From NCBI GenBank assembly GCA_016719465.1, contig JADJYY010000018.1, positions 23,950-87,949 of the forward strand: 64,000 bases of DNA, read 5' to 3'. The position numbers were made by a program, and so were the translations under genes. The notes below the pieces were generated by a model. It did not search any database, had not been told where the DNA came from, and saw nothing but the letters and a program-made list of their open reading frames with translations. Positions 8,551 through 16,839 of the stretch are shown here, one piece after another (the stretch's first letter is position 1; each line of letters begins with the position of its first letter). This stretch comes from Hydrogenophilales bacterium. GTDB lineage: Bacteria; Pseudomonadota; Gammaproteobacteria; Burkholderiales; Thiobacillaceae.

Positions 8551-11500
8551 ATGTCCCGCTTCTTCATTTATCGGCCGATCTTCGCCTCGGTCATCGCCAT
8601 CATCATCATCATCGCCGGGCTGGTGGCGTCCCAGGTGCTGCCCATCGCCCAGTATCCCCAGATCGCGCCGCCCACGGTGCTGATCACCGCCACCTATCCC
8701 GGCGCTTCCGCCGAGACCCTGGCGCGCACCGTCGCGGCGCCCATCGAGGAGCAGTTGAACGGCGTCGAGGGCATGGTCTATTTCAATTCCTCCGCTTCCG
8801 CCAACGGTTCGGTGACCATCACCGCCACCTTCGAGGTGGGCACCGACGCGGACCAGGCCTCGGTCAACGTCAACAACCGGGTGAAGGCGGCGGAGCCGCG
8901 CCTGCCGGAAGAAGTGCGGCGCAACGGCGTGATCGTCCAGAAGCGTTCCAACGACTTCCTCCAGGTCATCGGCATGGAGACCCGGGACAAGCGCTACGAC
9001 ACCCTGTTCCTGTCCAACTACGCCAGCCTCAACATCGTCGACGAACTGAAGCGCCTGAAAGGCGTGGGCGACGTCATCGTCTTCGGCGCCCAGGACTACG
9101 CCATGCGCATCTGGCTGAAGCCGGACCGCATGGCCCAGCTCGGTCTCACCACCAGCGACATCGCCGCCGCCATCCGCGTCCAGAACGCCCAGAACGCGGC
9201 GGGCAAGATCGGCCAGGAGCCGGCCCCGGCCGACCAGATGCTGGTCTACACCGTCACCGCCAAGGGGCGCCTGCTGACGCCGGAACAGTTCGGCGACATC
9301 GTCATCCGCGCCGGCGGGCCGGACGGCGTGCTGCGCCTGCGCGACGTGGCCCGCGTCGAGCTGGGCGCCAACAGCTACGAGCAGAGCGTCACCCTGGACG
9401 GCAGTCCCACCATCGCCATGGGCGTGTTCCTGCAGACCGGCGCCAACGCCCTGGAAACCGCCGAGCGGGTCAACGCCAAGATGGAGGAGTTGAAGAAGAA
9501 ATTCCCTCAGGGCGTGGGCTACGTCATCCCCTACGACACCACCCGCTTCGTCAGCGCCTCCATCAACGAGGTGGAGCACACCCTGGGCGTGGCCATCCTG
9601 CTGGTGCTGGGTGTGGTGTTCCTGTTCCTGCAAAGCTGGCGCGCCACCCTGATCCCCATGGTGGCCGTGCCCGTGTCCCTCATCGGCACCTTCGCCGGGT
9701 TGTGGCTGTTCGGCTTCTCCATCAACACCCTGACCCTGTTCGCCCTGGTGCTGGCCATCGGCATCGTCGTGGACGACGCCATCGTCGTGCTGGAGAACGT
9801 GGAACGCCTGATGGCCGAGAAGGGCCTCAAGCCCTTCGACGCCGCCGTGGAGGCCATGAAGGAAGTGCAAGGGGCGGTGATCGCCATCGTCCTGGTGCTG
9901 TGCGCGGTGTTCGTGCCGGTGGCCTTCCTGGGCGGCATCGCCGGCACCCTGTACCGCCAGTTCGCGGTCACCGTGGCCATCGCCGTGGTGATCTCCGGCG
10001 TGGTGGCGCTGACCCTGACACCGGCCCTGTGCGCCCTGCTGCTCAAGCAGAGCCACAAGGAATCGCCCCTGTTCCGGCCCTTCAACCGCTTTTTCACGGC
10101 CCTCACCGGGTCCTACGTCAAAACCGTGGGCCTCACCCTGCGCCACGGCATCATCGGCCTGGCGCTGTTCGGCCTGGTGATCGGCGCCGGCGCCTGGCTG
10201 CTGCGCCTGGTGCCGGGCAGCTTCGTGCCCTCCGAGGACCAGGGCTACCTGATCTCGGCCCTGATGCTGCCGGACGGCGCCACCCTGAAGCGCACCGCCG
10301 CCACCGGCGAGCTGATGCGCCAGGCCATGACCCGGGATCCCGCGGTGGCCCACACCTTCGTGGTCTCCGGCTTCGACCTCATCGGCGGCGGCAACAAGCC
10401 CAACGCCGGCACCATCTTCATCCCCCTCAAGCCCTGGAGCGAGCGCCAGTCCAGCGCCGACGAGCTGGCCGCCAAGTTCATGGGCGCCGGCATGATGCTG
10501 CCGGACGGCCTGGGCCTGGTGTTCAACCCGCCCCCCATCATGGGCCTGGGCACCGCCGGCGGCTTCGAGGTCTACGTGCAGAACCGGGTGGACGGCGACC
10601 CCATGAAGCTCAACGAGGTGGTGCGGGACTTCATGGCCAAGCTGCAAAGCCACAAGGAGTTTTCCCGCATCAACACTTTCTTCCGCCCCGCCATTCCCCA
10701 GTTCTACGTGGAAGTGGACGAGGCCAAGGCCCTTTCCCTGGGCATCCCCCTGGCCAGCATCTACGAGACCCTGCAAAGCACCATGGGCTCGCTCTACGTG
10801 AACGACTTCAACAAGGCGGGCCGGGTCTACCGGGTGCAACTCCAGGCCGAGGCGGCCTACCGCCTGAAGCCGGAGGACCTGGGCAAGGTCTACGTGCGCA
10901 GCGCCACCAGCAACGCCATGATTCCCCTGGCCGCGGTGAGCACGGTGAAGCACATCGTCGGCCCCGAGCAGGTGGAGCGCTTCAACGGCTTCGTTGCCGC
11001 CAAGATCCTGGGCGATAGCGTGCCGGGCGTGAGTTCCGGCGACGCCCTCAGGCTGGTGGAGGAGGTGGCCGCCCAGACCCTGCCGGCCGGCTACGAGATC
11101 GCCTGGACCGGCCAGGCCTTCCAGCAGAAGCAGACCGGCTCCTCGTCGGCCCAGGCCTTCGTGTTCGCCATCGTCATGGTGTTCCTGATCCTGGCCGCCC
11201 AGTTCGAGAAGTGGTCCCTGCCCCTGGCGGTGATCATGGCCGTGCCCTTCGCCCTGGCCGGGGCGCTGATCGCCGTGTTCCTGCGCGGCATGCCCAACGA
11301 CATCTATTTCCAGATCGGCCTGGTGGTGCTCATCGGACTGGCCTCCAAGAACGCCATCCTGATCGTGGAATTCGCCACCCAGAAGCTGGAACAGGGCATG
11401 TCCCTGATGGAGGCCGCCAAGGAAGGCGCGCGCCTGCGCTTCCGGCCCATCGTCATGACCTCCCTGGCCTTCATCCTGGGCGTGGTGCCCCTGGTGGTGG

Positions 11501-11679
11501 CCACCGGCGCCGGCGCCGCCGCGCGCCGTTCCATGGGCACCGGCGTGTTCGGCGGCATGCTGGCCGCCACCTTCATCGCCACCATCTTCGTGCCCCTGTT
11601 CTTCACGTGGCTGTCCCGGGGCAAGTCGAGCCGGGTGCCGATTCCCGGCGACCAGCCCGCGGCGGAGGAGAAACCATGA
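8551..11679 (+). CDS. RND multidrug efflux transporter (AcrB/MexB-like, HAE-1)
   Basis: A full-length 1042-residue HAE-1 family transporter. It starts with SRFFIYRPIFASVIAI, has 12 membrane helices, two large periplasmic porter loops, and the proton-relay pair in helix 4 (VLAIGIVVDDAIVVLENVER, adjacent Asp residues). The second half carries the matching GLASKNAILIVEFA. It exports amphiphilic compounds by proton antiport, in complex with the upstream adaptor and downstream channel. It ends by ATGA overlap with the outer-membrane factor gene. Substrate range cannot be read from sequence. Confidence 0.95.
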   Translation: MSRFFIYRPIFASVIAIIIIIAGLVASQVLPIAQYPQIAPPTVLITATYPGASAETLARTVAAPIEEQLNGVEGMVYFNSSASANGSVTITATFEVGTDADQASVNVNNRVKAAEPRLPEEVRRNGVIVQKRSNDFLQVIGMETRDKRYDTLFLSNYASLNIVDELKRLKGVGDVIVFGAQDYAMRIWLKPDRMAQLGLTTSDIAAAIRVQNAQNAAGKIGQEPAPADQMLVYTVTAKGRLLTPEQFGDIVIRAGGPDGVLRLRDVARVELGANSYEQSVTLDGSPTIAMGVFLQTGANALETAERVNAKMEELKKKFPQGVGYVIPYDTTRFVSASINEVEHTLGVAILLVLGVVFLFLQSWRATLIPMVAVPVSLIGTFAGLWLFGFSINTLTLFALVLAIGIVVDDAIVVLENVERLMAEKGLKPFDAAVEAMKEVQGAVIAIVLVLCAVFVPVAFLGGIAGTLYRQFAVTVAIAVVISGVVALTLTPALCALLLKQSHKESPLFRPFNRFFTALTGSYVKTVGLTLRHGIIGLALFGLVIGAGAWLLRLVPGSFVPSEDQGYLISALMLPDGATLKRTAATGELMRQAMTRDPAVAHTFVVSGFDLIGGGNKPNAGTIFIPLKPWSERQSSADELAAKFMGAGMMLPDGLGLVFNPPPIMGLGTAGGFEVYVQNRVDGDPMKLNEVVRDFMAKLQSHKEFSRINTFFRPAIPQFYVEVDEAKALSLGIPLASIYETLQSTMGSLYVNDFNKAGRVYRVQLQAEAAYRLKPEDLGKVYVRSATSNAMIPLAAVSTVKHIVGPEQVERFNGFVAAKILGDSVPGVSSGDALRLVEEVAAQTLPAGYEIAWTGQAFQQKQTGSSSAQAFVFAIVMVFLILAAQFEKWSLPLAVIMAVPFALAGALIAVFLRGMPNDIYFQIGLVVLIGLASKNAILIVEFATQKLEQGMSLMEAAKEGARLRFRPIVMTSLAFILGVVPLVVATGAGAAARRSMGTGVFGGMLAATFIATIFVPLFFTWLSRGKSSRVPIPGDQPAAEEKP

Positions 11680-13085
11680 TCGCCCGCATACCCTGGACGC
11701 TCGCCGCCCTGACCCTGGCCCTGGCCGGATGCGCGCCCCTGGGCCCCGACTACGCGCGTCCCGCCTCCAGCCTGCCCGGCGCCTACACCGAGGCCGCCGC
11801 CGCGCCCGAGCAGGCCGGGGTGGAGGCGGAATGGTGGAAACTGTTCAAGGACCCGGTCCTGGACAATCTGGTGGACCAGGCCCTGGGGCGCAACTTCGAC
11901 CTCCAGGCCGCCGTGGCCCGGGTGGAGGAGGCCGAGGCCGTTCTGCGCGAGGTCGATGCCGCCCTCCTGCCCTCGGTGGACCTGGATGGCGGCGCCAGCC
12001 GCAGCCGCTCCAGCACCAGGACCGCCGTGTACAACACCGCCATGCCGGCCTATCGCAACAGCTACAGCCTGGGGCTGTCCACCGCCTTCGAGCTGGACTT
12101 CTGGGGCCGCCTGCGCCGCAACCAGGAAGCCGCCCGGGCCCTGGCCCTGGCCAGCCGCCACGCCCGGGATACCGTGCGCCTTTCCCTGGCCGGCATGGTG
12201 GCCAACACCTACCTGGCCCTGCGCGCCTACGACGCCGAACTGACGGTGGCCCGCGAAACCCTGGCCAGCCGGGAAGCCAGCCTGGGAATCGTCACCAGCC
12301 GCGTGGAAGCCGGCCTGGCCTCGCCCATCGACCAGCGCCAGGCGGAAGGCGCCCTGGCCGCCTCCCGCGCCCAGGTCACCAGCCTGCGCCAGTTGCGGGC
12401 GGTGACCGAACACCAGCTGGCGCTCCTGGTGGGCACGCCGGAATTGCGCGTCACCGCCGGCGATCTGCGCCACCTGCCCCTGCCGCCGACGCCCCCCGCC
12501 GGCCTGCCCTCCAGCCTGCTGGAATCCCGGCCGGACCTGCGCCAGGCGGAAGAGGAACTGGTCGCCAACAACGCCCGCATCGGCGTGGCCAAGGCCGCCC
12601 TCTATCCCACCATCTCCCTCACCGGCGGCCTGGGCAGCGAGAGCCAGGACCTGTCCGACCTGTTCTCCAGCGGTTCCGGGGTCTGGAACCTGGGCCTGGG
12701 CCTGGTTCTGCCCGTGTTCGACGCCGGCGCCGGCGAAGCCCGCGTGGACCAGGCCACGGCCCGCCAGAAACAGGCCCTGGCCGCTTACCAGAAGACCGTG
12801 CAGACCGCCTTCAAGGAGGTCAACGACGCCCTGGTGGGACTGCGCGAGCACGCCGAGGGCGAGGCCGCCCAGGCGGCGCGGGTGGCCGCCGAGGAGCAGG
12901 TATTGAAACTGGCCGAGATCCGCTACCAGGCGGGTTACTCCGGCTATCTCGAAGTGCTGGATGCCCAGCGCACCCTGTACGTCGCCCGTCTCGGCCACGT
13001 CGCCACCCGCCAGTCGCGCCTCGCGGCGGCGGTGGATTTGTTCAAGGCCCTGGGCGGGGGGTGGCGGGAAGGCGAGGTTCGCTGA
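11676..13085 (+). CDS. NodT-family outer-membrane efflux lipoprotein (OprM-like)
   Basis: A 469-residue outer-membrane factor with lipobox LAGC after a short signal peptide (IARIPWTLAALTLALAGC), then LGPDYARPAS and two OEP repeats. It is the exit duct for the MexAB-like pump. The start ATG overlaps the stop of the transporter gene and is preceded by GGAGGAG within that gene, so translation is probably coupled. It is a second outer-membrane factor, distinct from the one in the MacAB-like operon. It is followed by a strong bidirectional terminator. Confidence 0.93.
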   Translation: MIARIPWTLAALTLALAGCAPLGPDYARPASSLPGAYTEAAAAPEQAGVEAEWWKLFKDPVLDNLVDQALGRNFDLQAAVARVEEAEAVLREVDAALLPSVDLDGGASRSRSSTRTAVYNTAMPAYRNSYSLGLSTAFELDFWGRLRRNQEAARALALASRHARDTVRLSLAGMVANTYLALRAYDAELTVARETLASREASLGIVTSRVEAGLASPIDQRQAEGALAASRAQVTSLRQLRAVTEHQLALLVGTPELRVTAGDLRHLPLPPTPPAGLPSSLLESRPDLRQAEEELVANNARIGVAKAALYPTISLTGGLGSESQDLSDLFSSGSGVWNLGLGLVLPVFDAGAGEARVDQATARQKQALAAYQKTVQTAFKEVNDALVGLREHAEGEAAQAARVAAEEQVLKLAEIRYQAGYSGYLEVLDAQRTLYVARLGHVATRQSRLAAAVDLFKALGGGWREGEVR

Positions 13086-13116
13086 GGCTCTGGTGCGTTT
13101 GATGTGAGCCCATAAG

Positions 13117-13145
13117 AAAAAAGGCCGCGCGATGCGGCCTTTTTT
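13117..13145. terminator. Bidirectional rho-independent terminator
   Basis: A perfect inverted repeat of A6-GGCCGC and GCGGCC-T6 around a five-base loop GCGAT. The T-runs on both strands make it a convincing terminator for the RND operon (plus) and for sodB (minus), which converge here. Confidence 0.9.
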
Positions 13146-13160
13146 CAGCTACGGCCAGGA

Positions 13161-13745
13161 TCAGGCGTAGTTCGCTTCCGCGAATCCCCAGTTCACCAGG
13201 CTGTTGAGGAAAGTCTCGACGAACTTGGGACGCAGGTTGCGGTAGTCGATGTAGTAGGCGTGTTCCCACACGTCCACGCACAGCAGGGGCTTGTCGGCGG
13301 TGGTCAGGGGGGTGCCGGCGGCGCCCATGTTGACGATGTCGACGGAGCCGTCGGCCTTCTTCACCAGCCAGGTCCAGCCGGAACCGAAGTTGCCCACGGC
13401 GCTGGCCTGGAAGGCCTTCTTGAACTCGTCCAGGGAACCCCACTTCTTGTTGATGGCATCGGCCAGGGCGCCGCTGGGGGCGCCGCCGCCGTTGGGCTTC
13501 ATGCAGGACCAGAAGAAGGTGTGGTTGGAGACCTGGGCGGCGTTGTTGTAGATGCCGCCGGCGGGGGCGGTCTTGACGATGTCCTCCAGGGACTTGTTCT
13601 CGAACTCGGTGCCCTTGATCAGGTTGTTCAGGTTGGTGACGTAGGCCTGGTGGTGCTTGGCGTAGTGGTAGTCGAAGGTCTCGGCGGACATGTGGGGGGC
13701 CAGGGCATCCTTGGCGTAGGGCAGGGCGGGCAGTTGATGTTCCAT
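13161..13745 (-). CDS. sodB: Superoxide dismutase, Fe type
   Basis: A 194-residue protein matching SodB end to end. It begins LPALPYAKDALAPHMSAETF, has the metal-ligand region HYAKHHQAYV, then QVSNHTFFW, and the C-terminal signature DVWEHAYYIDYRN with Asp and His ligands. Fe-SOD-like residues (AQVSNHTFFW) favour iron over manganese. It dismutates superoxide in the cytoplasm. The ATG at 13745 is chosen because upstream in-frame sequence is not family-like. Monocistronic, ending at the shared terminator. Confidence 0.95.
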   Translation of the reverse strand: MEHQLPALPYAKDALAPHMSAETFDYHYAKHHQAYVTNLNNLIKGTEFENKSLEDIVKTAPAGGIYNNAAQVSNHTFFWSCMKPNGGGAPSGALADAINKKWGSLDEFKKAFQASAVGNFGSGWTWLVKKADGSVDIVNMGAAGTPLTTADKPLLCVDVWEHAYYIDYRNLRPKFVETFLNSLVNWGFAEANYA

Positions 13746-13879
13746 GGGTTCTCTCCGTTGATTGAGTGTGTCTGCAAACAAGACTGGCGAATTTTAAGGG
13801 TCGGGACGGGCTCGGGCAATAGTTGACTGAAACTATGGGTTATTAGGATGGCCGGGTCGCATTTGAACATGGGCCCGGA

Positions 13880-16138
13880 TCAGCGCACTTCGAAGCGGAC
13901 CCGATCCCGTTCCAGCCCGTCCCGGTCCATGAGGATCAGCAGATGCTTGCCCCGGGCCAGGGGCCAGTCGGGGGTGTCCAGCCGGGTGTCGTCCAGCAGC
14001 CACCAGGCGCCTTCCGGCGCCTCGCGGGCCTGGAAGCGCAAGCGCTGTCGGTCGAGGGGGATGTCCGGGTCCAGGGCCAGGATGGCGCCGTCTCCGGGCT
14101 GGACGATGCGCGCGGGCGGGCGGGCGGCGGCCCAGGTGGCGGCCGCGGGCTCGGTGCCGGGCAGGAACCACTCGGCGCGGGCGGGTTCTCCCGGCGGCTG
14201 GACGACTTTGCTCACCAGGTTCCTGGGCGGTTTGGGCGGGTGCGAGGGGGTGTCGGCATGCAGCCTTGCCATGATCGCCGCCCAGGCCGGCGCCGCGCCG
14301 CTGATGCCGGAGACGTCGTGCATGGCGCCGCCGGAGAAATTGCCGACCCACACGCCCACCGTGTAACGGGACGAGAAGCCGACGCACCAGTTGTCGCGCA
14401 TGTCCTTGCTGGTGCCAGTCTTGACCGCCGTCCAGAAGCGGGTGGCGAGGGGGTTTTCCAGGCCGAAGGTGACGGATCGGGCCTGGCGGTCGGACAGGAT
14501 GTCGGCGATGAGGAAGGCGGTTTCCGGGCTTTGCGCGCGTCGGCCCGCCGGTTCCGGGTCGGAGGGCAGGAAGCGGAGCGGTGCGAACAGGCCGCCGTTG
14601 GCCAGGGCGCGATAGGCGTTGACCAGTTCCTCGAGTTTCACGTCCAGGCTGCCCAGGGCCAGGGCGTAGCCGTAGAAATCGGCGGCTTCGGTGAGGCCCT
14701 GGAAGCCGAACCGGGCCAGCCGCGCGGCGAAGGGCTCCAGGCCGGTGAGCTGGAGCGTGCGCACCGCGGGAATGTTGAGGGAGCCGGCCAGGGCTGTGCG
14801 CAGGCTGACCAGGCCCCGGTGGGCCTGGTCGTAGTTTTGCGGCGCGTATTCCCCGGCGCCGGTGGCGATGGACAGGGGGGAATCTTCCAGCGGCGAGGCG
14901 GTGGTGAGCAGGCGGTTTTCCAGGGCCAGACCGTAGAGAAAGGGCTTCAGGGTGGAGCCGGCCTGGCGCGGCGCCTGGACGCCGTCGCTGTGGGGCGAGG
15001 CGGACTCGGCGGCGCTGAGGCTGGCGTAGGCGAGGACTTCGCCGCCGGCGTTGTCCACCACCAGGGCGGCGGCGTCCTGGACGTCGCGCGGGGCCAGGTG
15101 GGCGAGCTGTTGCTTCAGGGTGGCGACCACGAAGCGCTGGAGATCGGCGTCCAGGGTGGTGGTGACGCTCCCCCCATTGGGGAGGGGGGGCATCAAGCTC
15201 CCCCCTTTTGTAAAGGGGGGCTGGGGGGGATTTAAACGACTCGCGGATGTGTGAGGCTGCAAAATCCCCCCTGGCCCCCCTTTGAAAAAGGGGGGAAATA
15301 GGGAGGGGGCTGCGTCAGCCTGGATCAGCCGCCTTGCCAGATGGGGCGCCAGGTTCGCCGCCGGGACGATGGGATAGCGCCCGGACAGGGTGTTCAAGGT
15401 CAGCGCGCGGAGGGCGGCGCACTCGGGCCCACCGGGCAAGTCCGCCGCCAGGGCGCAGACCCGCTTCGCGACGTCGCCGGGCCTGGCGTTGGGCGAGCGG
15501 ATCAGGGCCGCCAGGATCAGGGACTCCGCGTCGCCCAGGCCAGCCGGGCGCTGGTCGAACAGGCCCCGGGCGGCGGCGTCAATGCCGGTGAGTTCGCCCC
15601 GGAAGGGGGCCAGATTGAGGTAGGCCTCGAGGATGTCCGTTTTATTCCAGTGTTGTTCAATCTCCCGGGCCGCCCCCATCTGGCGCAATTTTTCCGACAC
15701 ATCCCGGCGCCCCGCTTTCGCCCGATATTGGCCATCCAGCAGGGCGGCCAGTTGCATGGTCAGGGTGGAGGCGCCCCGGGGCTTCTCGTTCAGCCAGTTG
15801 GTCAGCGCCGCCTTGCCGGCCGCCAGCCAGTCCACCCCGGCATGCCGGAAAAAGCGCCGGTCCTCGGCGCGCAGCACCGCCGCGATCAGGGCGGGGGAGA
15901 TGTCGGCGAGGGGCGTCCAGTCGGTACGGCGGATGGCCTGATCTATGCGGACCTCCTCGATCAGCCTGCCATGCCGATCCAGAAAGCGCGCCTCGGAAGA
16001 ACGCCAGTCGGCCTTGACCTGGGCGTAGTCGGGAAAATCAGCGGGCGGGGTGGCGGCCGGCGCGGCGAGGGAAGGCGCGGTGAGGGCCAGGCCGAGCAGC
16101 AGAAAGCCTGCTCCGATGGCGGTTTTGAGCGGGGGCAT
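13880..16138 (-). CDS. pbpC: Penicillin-binding protein 1C, with in-frame repeat insertion
   Basis: A 752-residue bifunctional peptidoglycan synthase. After a signal anchor come a GT51 transglycosylase domain with EDRRFF (residues 92-97), a transpeptidase domain with the nucleophile motif STLK (Ser395) and KTGTS, and a C-terminal BiPBP_C beta domain. Residues about 281-324 are encoded by a ~130-bp palindromic repeat (PPFFKGG, PPQPPFTKGG). It lies at the junction between the two enzymatic domains and keeps the frame open. PbpC usually pairs with a periplasmic alpha-2-macroglobulin, which is present downstream on the same strand of the map but broken. The start is chosen among three nearby in-frame ATGs (16138, 16156, 16165). 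Confidence 0.9.
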   Translation of the reverse strand: MPPLKTAIGAGFLLLGLALTAPSLAAPAATPPADFPDYAQVKADWRSSEARFLDRHGRLIEEVRIDQAIRRTDWTPLADISPALIAAVLRAEDRRFFRHAGVDWLAAGKAALTNWLNEKPRGASTLTMQLAALLDGQYRAKAGRRDVSEKLRQMGAAREIEQHWNKTDILEAYLNLAPFRGELTGIDAAARGLFDQRPAGLGDAESLILAALIRSPNARPGDVAKRVCALAADLPGGPECAALRALTLNTLSGRYPIVPAANLAPHLARRLIQADAAPSLFPPFFKGGPGGILQPHTSASRLNPPQPPFTKGGSLMPPLPNGGSVTTTLDADLQRFVVATLKQQLAHLAPRDVQDAAALVVDNAGGEVLAYASLSAAESASPHSDGVQAPRQAGSTLKPFLYGLALENRLLTTASPLEDSPLSIATGAGEYAPQNYDQAHRGLVSLRTALAGSLNIPAVRTLQLTGLEPFAARLARFGFQGLTEAADFYGYALALGSLDVKLEELVNAYRALANGGLFAPLRFLPSDPEPAGRRAQSPETAFLIADILSDRQARSVTFGLENPLATRFWTAVKTGTSKDMRDNWCVGFSSRYTVGVWVGNFSGGAMHDVSGISGAAPAWAAIMARLHADTPSHPPKPPRNLVSKVVQPPGEPARAEWFLPGTEPAAATWAAARPPARIVQPGDGAILALDPDIPLDRQRLRFQAREAPEGAWWLLDDTRLDTPDWPLARGKHLLILMDRDGLERDRVRFEVR
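15169..15298. repeat. Palindromic element copy B, inside pbpC
   Basis: Same two inverted hairpin arms as the other four copies (core 15199-15296), preceded by an extra small hairpin of C-run/ATTG/G-run. It is inserted in the coding sequence of pbpC without creating a stop or frameshift, adding about 44 residues. The centre sequence is unrelated to that of the other copies. Confidence 0.85.
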
Positions 16139-16246
16139 GACCGGGATTGGGATCATCGAGATCATGAGACGATTATCCGCATAGCGCCGGCCAGGCGAAC
16201 CGCCTGCCATAATCTCCCGGTCTCAATCCCGCAAAGGTACCGTTCC

Positions 16247-16702
16247 ATGCAAATCCTCATCCTCCTGCACATCCTCGCCACCGTGGTCTGGGTGGGTGGC
16301 ATGTTCTTCGCCCATCAATGCCTGCGCCCCGTCGTGCTGGCCCAGTTGGAGCCGCCCCAGCGCCTGCGCTTGTGGAATGGCGTGTTCGGCCGCTTCTTCC
16401 CCTGGGTGTGGCTGTCGGTGGTGCTGCTGATCGGCACCGGCCAGGCCCTGGTATCCATCATGGGCGGCATGGCGGCGGTGGCCTATCCGATCCATCTCAT
16501 GGTGGCCATCGGCTATCTCATGACGGTCATTTTCGCCTTCATCTACTTCGTGCCCTATGCCCGCCTGAGCCAGGCCGTGGCGGCCCAGGACTGGCCGGCC
16601 GGCGGCCAGGCCCTGAACCGGATCCGCCAGTTGGTGATGACCAACCTGATCCTGGGCTTGAGCAACGTGGCGCTGGTGTTCATTTTGCCGGCGTTCATGT
16701 GA
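16247..16702 (+). CDS. Small CopD-like integral membrane protein
   Basis: A 151-residue protein with four hydrophobic helices and conserved histidines at the start of helix 1 (ILLHILATVVWVGGMFFAHQC) and in helix 3 (YPIHLMVAIGYLM). This pattern fits small CopD-domain proteins, some of which bind heme or copper; the function here is unproven. It lies between the divergent pbpC and the converging alpha-2-macroglobulin. The ATG at 16247 directly precedes the first helix; longer in-frame sequence overlaps pbpC on the other strand and is not hydrophobic. Confidence 0.75.
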   Translation: MQILILLHILATVVWVGGMFFAHQCLRPVVLAQLEPPQRLRLWNGVFGRFFPWVWLSVVLLIGTGQALVSIMGGMAAVAYPIHLMVAIGYLMTVIFAFIYFVPYARLSQAVAAQDWPAGGQALNRIRQLVMTNLILGLSNVALVFILPAFM

Positions 16703-16740
16703 AAGCCGGGCGGCATCGCGGACTTCGGCCCGGTTGCATA

Positions 16741-16828
16741 AAAAGGGGATTGAGGGGAAGTTAGGTTGCCGGGTCAATAGGGCCTGGCGTCGCCAAATCC
16801 CCCCTGGCCCCCCTTTGCAAAGGGGAGA
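16741..16828. repeat. Palindromic element copy C
   Basis: A slightly degenerate copy of the ~100-bp element. The left arm is eroded (AAAAGGGGATTGAGGGGAAGTT) while the right arm AAATCCCCCCTGG-CCCCCCTTTGCAAAGGGG is intact. It lies between the convergent CopD-like gene and the alpha-2-macroglobulin gene, where it could also act as a transcript 3' end structure. Confidence 0.75.
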
Positions 16829-16839
16829 ATTCCAAGGCG

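Noticed and set aside
8518..10953. 811-codon open frame opposite the RND transporter
   Set aside because: A shadow of the confidently identified transporter; His/Gln/Gly-rich and without family motifs.
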